Below are positions 40,001 to 51,305 of a stretch of DNA of 64,000 nt, piece after piece. The number at the start of each line of letters is the position of its first letter. Position 1 is the first letter of the stretch. Origin of the DNA: Nymphaea colorata (lineage: Eukaryota > Streptophyta > Magnoliopsida > Nymphaeales > Nymphaeaceae). The notes under the pieces were generated by a model, which saw nothing but the letters and a program-made list of their open reading frames with translations, did no database searches and had not been told where the DNA came from. A program made the position numbers and the translations under genes. The stretch spans positions 11,670,571-11,734,570 of the forward strand of contig NC_045138.2 of assembly GCF_008831285.2 (NCBI RefSeq). Direction: 5' to 3'.

Positions 40001-43000
40001 ACTATAGCACCCCAAAAATTTAGTCTGTATTGAAGATTGTGAGGGATCTCTAAGGGTTTATAAAGAGGGTTATTACATAAATGGTTGTTATAGTTCCTAG
40101 CCTTTTGGGGGTTGGAGCCGAAACTGTTAGGAGGCGAGTTGGAATCCACCAAACCAGGGGTCCGAGCCCAAGAGCGGGTCTGGTTGTTACAAGAACTTTG
40201 TTAAAATAGCAAAATGTAAATAGTAAGTATATTTTGATCTTATACATATGCATGTCTATATACATCAATCGATATATATTGGATTAGTGTGAATGTTTTC
40301 TGAGGCTCTCTTCATATTGATCATCAGTTACTGCAATAAAGATTGTTAGATTTTTGAAGAATCAAATCGGTGCAAATCAGACTGGTCACCAACTGTTCGA
40401 CATTTCTTCAATCAATCTTCATTCTTCTCCCTGAAAGACTGTTCGACATTTCTTCAATCAATTTTCATTCTTCTCCCTGAAAGAACCAGACTGCTGCAAG
40501 TTTGCGGGGGATGTGCTGGTCATTCAAGTAGATTTTCAGGGAAGTTTTTGGATTGCTGCCTTGTGATATGTATCACAAAATTTTCTATATTTCTTGCAAG
40601 TTTTCACGATAGCTGAACAACATGATGGATCCTTTACTATCAGGGTCAAAACTTAATGGCGCTAATTGTATTGTCTGAACTAGTATTCTCCAAGCTCAAA
40701 TTAAAGAGAAAGTGTTATGGGGCTATCTTGGTGGCACCATACCCAAACATGAAACAAAACTCACTAAACTAGAAAAAGGAGAATTCAGGATTCTTGAAGG
40801 TATTGAAAGAGAAAATGCATTGGACAAATACAACAAAAAAATGTGAGGAATGAGAAATGAAAACTTTAAGATTCTTTATTGGGTTTATGTGAAGGAACAG
40901 TTGCAGAGAACATAATGGCAATAAAATGAAAAAGGGGAACAATAAACAGACCAAAAATAAAGATTACCATCTTTGCACCAAGTCCAAATTTTCCTCTAGT
41001 TTGTCTTAGGCCATATTTTGTCCCAGATAGAACTGTGAGAGGAAAAAATTGTTGATGCAACATTTAAGTACCAACGAACAATAATAATAATAATAACAAC
41101 AAGAACAAAAAATATAGTATTAGTTGAGAGGAAAAAATTGTTGATGAAAATGTTAAAGAACATATTGTGATGAAATCCTACTAAGTTGGAAAGAAACTGG
41201 GTATAATGTCATGGGAAATGAATGGATACACTGTCAAAAACATTAATAAATTCTTTTGTATATTGTCGTAAAAAAATATTATATTTTTTAAATCTAGATT
41301 TGTTAGATACTCCAAAAATTATAGATGTTTTGTTTCATAATTTTAATGATGTTATGCAGGACCAGAGACAGTTACAGCAAATATAGAGCTGCAGATAAGA
41401 ATGTTGACTTCAGAGAATTCACCATTCCTTTCAATTCCATGTGCTACTCATGGCTTTCATCTCATGCTTGGAAATCTTGCAAAGATGAATGAGATACAAT
41501 CAAGTGTTGAACAATGTCAAGAAATTACAAAATACATTTATAATCATACTTATTTGTTGAGCTTAACGGAAAAGTATACACATCGAGGTGAACTGATCTG
41601 GCCCACACAAGGTAGATCTACTGCAAATGATTGGACAATACAGAGTATAGTGAAACAACAAAATGGTTTGAGGCAGATGTTTTTTGATGATGATTGAGTT
41701 GTATATCGACATGCTCGAAAGACAAAGTCAAGGGAAGCTGTAGATATTGTGTTCAACAGACATTTTGGGAATCCTGTGCCAAAGTATTGAAAATTAACAG
41801 ACCTTTGTTAATGTTTTAAGATTAATCGATAGTGATAGACTTGTCATAAGGTAGTTCTATAAAGCTACGAATGAAGCAAAAGAGGCTATTAGAGAAAACC
41901 TCAAGGAAAAGAAGAAGTTCTATTATGGAATACTATAGATGAAAGGTCTGTCTAGGCAACTTCATCTGCCCTTCATGCCACAACAGATTAGCTATATACT
42001 CGTTGAGATATCTGCAACATTTAAAACGGAAAGAGAAGTAAACAAGGGCTTATTAGACTGCTTCGAGACATTAATTACCGAGCCTAACATACACGATGTC
42101 ATTCATCGTAAGATGGAAATATATGATAACTGTCAATGTGACATTAAAAAGAAGTGCATCCATTCAAATACACTGACCCAAGGCGGATTCCAATGGCACC
42201 CCAATTTCATTTTGAGTCAGGCCAAGACCAGGACTCACATGCTATGGACCACAACTCGGGCTCCCACCTTGACCCCCCATTCCCCACAGGGCTCAATTCA
42301 AAGTCCCACCTATCCATATAAGGATCTGACAAATAGTTTAGGAGACCTGAGGTTCAGCCTTTCGAGCTATCAGTACTTGCATCATCCCCAATTATTGTCA
42401 TGGGCCCTACCAAACCCCACCTACCCATAACTTGAACACTCTCCCCAAACCTCAGACTACACCCTATCAGGTACCCCCAGCAATACTACAGCACCGCTTG
42501 GGCTCCCTAGATTGGTCCCGCTCTTACAGCAGGACTGACAAGGGCAGCCTCAAGGCTACCAGTTGCAGCATGAACAGGCTCATCAGGAACACCTGCATGT
42601 GAGGACAAAGGGTCAGCCACCCCCACAACATGTTGTCTGTGATGACGATGTGTTAGAGATCACAAACTCTAGAGATAAGGCTTTCTGGAACGAGCACCCT
42701 TCAGGAATAGTGGCTCATGACAGACAACAGGAGCACAGATAGGAGAGTCCCTCCACATACGACCTCAAGCTGGAGTTGTCTAAGTTCACAGGCAAATTTG
42801 ATGCAAAATCATTCTTTGACTGGACCTATGCAATGAGGTTCACGCTTGATTACCATGACATACTAGAACACCAACAGATTCCTTTAGCCTCCACCAGATT
42901 ACAGGGTCTCCCGCAGATGTAGTGGGTACAGGAATAGCACATGATTTCTACATGTGCCGAGCTGAGTTGATGCAGATGAAGTTTGTCCCTTCAAACTTAA

Positions 43001-46000
43001 ACGAAAGGGTGTGCCAAGAGTACCATGAGCTTCTTCAAGGGTTGAGGACTGCGATGGAGTACATTGCGGAATTTCACCACCTGTCACTATGTGTTCAGGT
43101 TGCAGAGACTGAGTGTCAGCAGGTCACTAGGTATTTTGCATGTCTTCGCTCCTCTATTAAGGATGCCTTCAATTGCTTTATAGTAGAGACAGTAGATAAG
43201 GCCAGTAGCCATGCCATGAAAGTAAAAGAGTCCTAAAGCATAAACATGAGTATCGCATGTTGAAGTCTTGGTTTCAGTCATCCTAAGCCGAGTACTTCAA
43301 CCTGGGGAACAAGTTCCTCAAAGTTGGAAGTCTCTAGTTCAAAAACCAAGTCTAAACCTATGTCTGCTAATAGTGGAAAGGGCTAGCATTCAATATTCGG
43401 TCCAAGTCTAGCACTGTTGATACTTTTGTCCATTGTTTTAAGTGTCAAGAGCTAGGTCATGTGCAAGCAAAATGTCCTAATGTAGTCAAGAGAACTGTCA
43501 TTGCAAAACCTGGAGACAGTTGTTAAGTCTGATCATGAGGTTGTCAAGAGTGAGTCGGACTGACGCCCACATGAACAAAGAGGTTGTCATGTATAATGTA
43601 GATGATATATACAATCTCTTATCCATATTTCATATCTTAACAACGCCGAAGAGCCTGTCACACCATAAGTGGTTGCAAAATAGCCTTTTTTAGGATAAAG
43701 TGTCATTGTGAAGGGCATGCTTGAAGTATCATAATAGATAGTGGATCGTGTAAGAATATGGTTTCTCATATATTGTTGATAAGTTGAACTTAAAGAATGA
43801 GAACCTACCTCATCCTTACAAAGTATTATGGTTTAAGAGAAGCAATACAGCCACTATCGCCCATAGATGCTTAGTGAAAATTTCCATGGGACAATACTAC
43901 AACGAAGTGGTTAGGTGTGACATAGCTCCTATGACTGCTAGTCATATTTTGTTGGCATTTGTGGCAGTATGACCGTAAGGCTATTAACGATAGCCCTAAG
44001 TCACCTGGGTGCGCCATTTTTGGCCTTGCACCCGCGTCGACACGATGCAGGTGCTGGTGCGGGTGAAGGTGTGCTCCCGATGCGCAACCAAAATGGTGAA
44101 ACAAGAATCGGGTGCGGCTGACCGAACCCGACTAAAATCGTCCTTTTCTAACTCGCAACCAACTCGCGTTTGACCCGAATCGGGTGGGGTCAAATCTGAG
44201 TCAGTTTATTTTCATCCAATTTTTAGGGTTTTTTTTTTAATTTTAACAAAGATAGCCCGCTTCGACCTCACCCCTTGTCTCTCGCCCACGTCTTCCTCGC
44301 CCCTTCTCTCTCGCTTGTGTCAACCTCGCCCCTTTACCGCTGCTTCGTCTCTTCCACCGGCAGCTTCATCTCCATCCGGCGACCGGCGACCAGCGTCCCG
44401 GGCATCATCTCCGTCCGGCAGGTTTCCTTCTTTCCCTGTTTCATCTTTCCCTATTTCCTCTTCTTTGTCCCTCTTCCTCCCTTCTTCTTTGTCCCTCTTC
44501 GTCACTCTTCCCTGTGATTCTTGCTCTGCACTTGCAGCTTCACAAAATAAATTGTTTTTATTACTGATATTATAATTTTCTACTGAATTTTTTTCCTGCA
44601 TTGCAATTTATTGTAGAATATCTATTTCATTGCTAGATGTGAACTTGCATTTCACGTTTGAAATCTGAAGACCATGGGCTTCTTTTGCCGTAACCTAGGT
44701 TTGAGTGTGAGATTTAGTGTCTTCAGCTGATTCATTTTTGTGTGGCTCAACAGACATTCTTCATATTTTTTTTTTCATGTCACTGTATATCCTCTGCCGT
44801 GGATTGCTGCTTTTGTTTTATATTCTGATTTTTGTGAAATCTGGATAGCTGCAGTTACGCAGTATATAGTCTCTGCTGGTTTATTTGAACTTTGCTGGTT
44901 TCTTTATATTCTGATTCTTCGTCCCTATTGCTGGTTTCTGAGTTGCAACTTGCGAATTTGAAATATGATGTAGCAGCATGACCATCCTAGATATGTTTCG
45001 CAATATATGCTAGAAAATTTTCTCGACGTCCTGTTACTGAATTTTAGACTGCTGTTACAGCTTTTAGCTATCATTTGCTATGCAATCTAAAATAAATGGT
45101 GAACTTGTATGTTATTTTAGTTTTCCCTAATAATGAAACTGATTCAGCTACTTAACATCAGTTTGATTTTATTGGAATGCTTATTTTCTTGGTCTTCAAA
45201 CTTTCAAAACTACTGGGTGCAAATTAACTGAGTTAATTCTGATTATTGTATATGAATCAGGTTGTGTAATGTGTACTTGTGTAATTGTGTTATTCAAGTG
45301 CATGTGCATTTGTCCATTTATGACTGAAAGTGAACTATGCAGACTATCTATTCTTAAATTTGTTATATTTGAAATTTTTTATTTTGAACTTTAAAGGTAA
45401 AACCATAAAAATGGCAAACAGAACGAAAGGAAAATAAGTTGTTTCAGATTCTCCTCCAATAGGTTCTTCATGTACTGTGAATGTGGATAAAAGTGATGTT
45501 TCAAAGTCTTCTACACTATCTGGTGAAGCATTTGCATATGAAGAACAGCCACTATGGAAAGAAATGAAAGCGGTCACTAATGATGTAGGCAGTGGCGGTG
45601 GAAATGTGCATTTTGTATGCAAATACTATCAAGGTACATTTGTAGGATCTTACACAAGAATTAAGGCACATTTGTTAAAGTTGTCAGGTCATAGAATTCG
45701 AGGATGTAAAAGCATTTCTACGGGAAAAGCTCGAGAGTTCAAGAGGTTGCAAGATCGTGCTGATGCAATCCACAGCAAGAAGAAAACAAGTATTATTGTG
45801 ACAAATCCTAAGAGTTCTGATAGAAAAAGAAAGACTATAAAGACATGTTTTGATTATTGCTGAAGAGCAGAAATAGATAAAGTGATTGCTAAGTTTTTCT
45901 ATTCTAGCTACATTCCTTTCAATGTAGCTAGAAATCCATATTGGAAGAAGGCTTGTACTATGCTTGCAAATAGCAAATGATCAAGATATAGACCTCCTGG

Positions 46001-49000
46001 TTCAGAGAGGTTGTGCACATCACTTCTTCATAATGAAAAAAACGAGGTTGAGCAAAGTTTAGAAAGAAAAAAGTCTAAATGGACCACGACTGAGGTATCA
46101 ATTGTTTCTGATGGGTGAACAAATATTCAAAGACGTCCACTAATTATTTTCATTGCCATTGCACGTGATGAACCAATATTTTGGAAGTGATGAACCAATA
46201 TTTTTGAAGGCAGTTGATGCATCTGGAGAATATAAAGATGCTAGATATTTGAAGCAATTATTTGTAGAAGCCATCAAGGAGGTTAGTCTTGATAAAGTGG
46301 TGCAGTTCATTACAGACAATGTTGTTGTATGCAAAAGTGTTGGACTTAGTTTGAGGTATGGTTTTCCACATATTTTTTGGACTCCATGTGTTGCACATAC
46401 TTTGAATTTAGCACTGAATGACATATGCAATCCTCCAAGACAAGATACAGATCCTAAGGGACATGAGCTATTGTCATGAATTCAAGAGATTGAAAAATAT
46501 GCAAGAAATATTAGAAATTTCATCGTTAATTACCAACATGCATTGTCTCTTTTTAGTAGTTATTCTGATTTGAGATTGTTAAAGGTTGTAGAGACACGAT
46601 TTGCTTCAATAATTGTCATGTTGAAAAGAATTCAAAGAGTGTGAGATGCACTTATTCAAATGGTGTTTAGTAGAGAGTGGAGCTTTTATCAGGTTGAAGA
46701 TGAGGCTAAAGCTCACAGTATTAAAAACCTTATTGTTGAAGACAAATGGTGGGATAAAATTGCATATTTTTTGGATTTTACAGAGCTACTTTGGTGCATG
46801 TTGAGAGCTGTTGATAAGGATGAGCGTATGCTTCATAAAGTTTACGAAATGTGGGACAATATGATCGAACAAATTCAGTGTATAGTTTTTAAGAAAGAAA
46901 AAAAAGACATTGTACTTGATAATTCAGAGTTCTTTGATCGCATACATAGAATATTAGTTGAAAGATGAGATAAGAGCAATACTCCCTTGCATTGCATGGC
47001 TCATTCTTTAAATCCCAAATATTACACTAAAAAATGGATTGAAGGAGCTCCTGGACGTGTTACTCCAAATCTAGATAATGAATTAAACGCTCAAAGAATG
47101 TCATGTATGGACAGACTTTTTATAGATTCTTATACCAGAACACAAGCTATTTGTGAATGTAACAAAGTTTTCTTTAGGAGATTTTAGTTTAGAAGGCGCA
47201 GCAGAAGCAAGAGAAGATGATGACTTGAGTCCTTTCGATTGGTGGGCATCCTATGGATCAGAAATGCCCGTGCTTCATAAACTTGCTTTGAGGTTACTAT
47301 CACAACATGTTGCATCATCGTGTTGTGAAAGAAATTGGAGCATATATGATCATATACACAACATTAAAAGGAACAAGCTCACTAGCCAACGTACAGAAGT
47401 CTTGGTTTATGTGCATTCTAATTTGCGTATTCTTTCAAGGAAAGAAAAGGAATACAGGTATTTCTTTATTAGGTTGTTTTGCTTTGCTCAATTTCTTATG
47501 TTGTATTAGATTTTTAAAATTTTTGTGGTACATATTTTTTATTGTTTAACTTTCGTCTTTAATAAAATGCAGTTGTGGATCATCTCAATATTGGGATGTA
47601 AATCCAGATGAATTTGATTTCGATGGAGAACGCAATTTATATACTACTAACATGGATTTTTCTGATCCTGTTATTCCTTCCGAGGCGTTTGATGATGATG
47701 ATATCATTGAAAGCATTGAAAAAAATCAAGATAAGTGGAACGCAACTCTAATTGATGATGTAATATGTATTGATGTATGCACTATGAAGTACGACTATAT
47801 GAACTTTGAATCTATGATCTGTGAACTCAAAAGTCAAAACAAGAGTATATTTCTTGTTGAATGTTGAACTGATGATTGATAATGATATCATGATTAGCAA
47901 ATTGCAATTTTGATCTTGTTATTTAATAATTTTGTGGTTTATAGACAATTTTTGTCATATATATCATATACATATTATTATTATTATTATAAATTAATAA
48001 TAATAATAATAATAATAAAATACCCAGTCACTTAGGTTCCTTCTTTCCCTCCTTATCTCTTCAGAAAAATGAAAGGAGAGAAGGAGAACAAAGGAGAGAA
48101 ACCTCCTTCCTCCTATCACATTCATATCAAAAATGCTAAAGATGGAACAGAATGGGCGGACTCAGGAACTTGTACCCTTTTGCCCTCTCTCTCGGACTTT
48201 GCATCAGAAGGATCAGCTGAAAGGCCCTCTTGCATCTCGTTTACAAAACATATCTTCTCCTTACAAAAATAAACTGTATGTTTCTAATAACCAAAAATTG
48301 TTTTTGAAGAGAGGACCATATCCTTGCCATGTTTGTATCTGGATCCGTGCTGAACCTGTTCAGTAGGGAGACGGGCTAAGAACCCACATTCCTATTAAAC
48401 AGGTAGTCCATACTCCATATATCAGAATTTCCAATCGTTATCAAACTATAATTTCTTTCCAGGAATTAGGTCTGGCCCTCCATCAATTGATTTACTAATA
48501 AATATCCCCTGAGAAACACATGAAGGATTGGTGATAAGTTCTATATTTCATTTCAGATGTAACTGATGCAAAGAGGAAAGATTTTCTCGCTAAATTAGGG
48601 AGAGATATGCTGACATATCAAAATCCTGAGCAAAAGTTTCAGCAGAAGCTAGTTTTGAACCTGCTAGTTAATTAGCATAATGTTAATTGAGGTTGCTATA
48701 GGTGAAGCAGGTAATCCAATTAGCATATGCTATTACACAGAATCAAGGAACTTAGATTGAACATTTGGTCATACTGCAGATTAAGTATAGATTATAAATC
48801 AGGTCCATAATTCACTACATTGCACACCAACACATGCTTTCACAGTGGCTTTGTGGTACGGGTTTTAAGGTAACTTCTGCTACATTTCTATTGCAACAAA
48901 CCTCGTCCAAACATATTAGGAATGTCCTGATGAGGCATGCCTTTTCCATTGTCCTGCAAAAAAAATTTGAGGCAATAAGAACCAGAAATTTCTCCTTTTC

Positions 49001-50820
49001 CTTCAGGGAAATGTGACTGTCCAAAAGGAAACAATTTAAATAATTCAAGTAAATACCAATAGCAAACTTGCAACAGTTTTCTTAGATAAACTTCAAAACG
49101 TTTCAGCAAGATATAAACAAATAAGAAGCATTAAACGAAATGCAACAGGAAAGAGTTTGACATCTACGGACGGTATAATAGTGTAAAACATTAGATAGCA
49201 AATCATACAAACAATCACAAGCATGCGAAAAATGACAGAGATAAATGAGGAAGCATCTACTCCAGGTATGATGATTATACAGCCATCTCTGACTACTATT
49301 GACAAGGAATTATAATTGTTGCAACTGCTTCGATGCTCAATATCTTCAGTCAGTTCAATTAATCCTTCTCACAATTAAACAGTCTACATTTAATTAAATA
49401 GGTGATACTCATAGAAATATATAAGGCTATAATTTCCACTGGCTTCAAGTTGCAAAAGTTAAAGAGCAAGCATGGTAAATCACACTCATCAAATTTTTAG
49501 AGGCAGTACAGAAATCGTAAGCATGACCAGCTTCAAGACATACTGCTTGAGAACTCCATCCGTTGAGATACTGAAAAAGGTTAATTCTACATATGCTTTA
49601 TTTGTTAAAATACAGTTATGTTTTTCTATGTATGATATATGCCAAATCAAACTGTCAGATTCAACAAGTCTTATCAGATTCATCCAGAAGTTCTCTCGCA
49701 TTGCCACACCCAATGATGAAATTGTTTTGCAATATTTGCAAGTGGGATCCAAAGAGGGAAGAATGCTCTCAAAAATTGAAGAGGTCAACCTCAGATCCAG
49801 TGTTGGCACTTTCCAACAGGTATGGAGTGATTTAAAGATTTGAAGTATAAATCAATGCCTCTAGGTTGGCCTACCCTAGGTGTGGTATGCACATAGCGTG
49901 TTCAAGTTCAAGTAATTATTTGTGCTTCGTGTCAGTCGAAAGGGCATGAAAGAAACCTTGCCATGCATTAGATAGAGCTTGCAGCAGTGATGTTTGCCTT
50001 GATGAGTTGGAGATGTCACCTATACTAAAGGCTTCACATTTTTCACTTACCATAAGAGCCTCAACTATTTCTACTCACGAAAATGAGCTTAATATGAGAG
50101 AATATTGTTGGACTGAAGTTCCTCTCAAGGATTATAATCTTGTCTCATCTAAGCAAAGCAAATTTATAGCACATGCACAGACAGTCAGCGATCAGGGTAG
50201 CTAGCTTAAGCAACGATCATTGCAAATTGGTCGACAGCTTCATGCAATGCCACCTATTCGTAGAGAAGACAAGGGAGATTACTTGTGCCAAATTGTCATT
50301 ACAACAGAGATCATACATATGATAGGCCAAATGCAAAATGAGTTCCTGAATTTTATTAGATGCTGGAGCCCAAAAGGAGGCGTAGGTCGCTTATAGAGCT
50401 CTAAGATGGCAAAAAATCATGAAGTCCATGAGTGGGTGTCTAATGATGTAGAGTCGAGGAACAAGTTATTTAGGAAGCCCATAGAACAAAGTATGCAATG
50501 CATCCAAGTACAATTAAAATGATTAAAAATTTACTAAGGTTGAACACAAAAAGCCAAGTGGAACCTTGCAAGTATTAAAGATTATGCAGTACTGAAAGTA
50601 GGAATGACATGACAATGAATTTTAGTCATGTGTTTGCCTATGACTCATTGGAAATATGACGATATACACTTGACCGTAGATGAAATTACAATGTAAGTGC
50701 ATTTCTAGCCTATTTGGATAGACCAATCAAACAAGACTTTGGTTGATTTGTATATTTGACATTGTTAGATTGCATGGCTTACCATTATTGACCCTTGTAA
50801 AATTTTTCTCAGAAACTGCT

Positions 50821-50851
<31 letters not shown>

Positions 50852-51271
50852 GTTACAGAACTAAGCAGGACTAGACGATTTCCCTCCCAAAAAAGCCTAG
50901 TTGGCACCTAGGGTGTCCTATTTGACAAAAAGATATAGGGAAAAAGATAAAGAAGGAAGTAGAAAAAAAATTGGAAATATGGAGAAAATGAGGTTTTTTC
51001 GAAATTCCTCCTCCTCAAACAACATACTAGAAGATATATAGAACAAAAAACTAGACTTTCTACATTAAAATTTCAAAAATATTTTTTTTTTCATTTGTCG
51101 CACCTTGGTGCCTCAGCGTAGGCATTTAGGCAGCCACCCATGCCTAGACAAGCACCTATATTTTATGGTGTGCAAAAACTTGCTTTCTGAGAAAGTGTTT
51201 ACACATACAGATATAACATAGTTTACATCCCACAAAGAAAGAGTTGCATATTCATACGTGTGTGTGTGAGA

Positions 51272-51305
<34 letters not shown>

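Noticed and set aside
42720-50700. The gypsy gag/protease relic and the RNase H/integrase relic as one element split by the hAT
   Set aside because: A conserved TOP6B exon (48902-48953) lies between them, and the RT is missing. Two separate relics are simpler.
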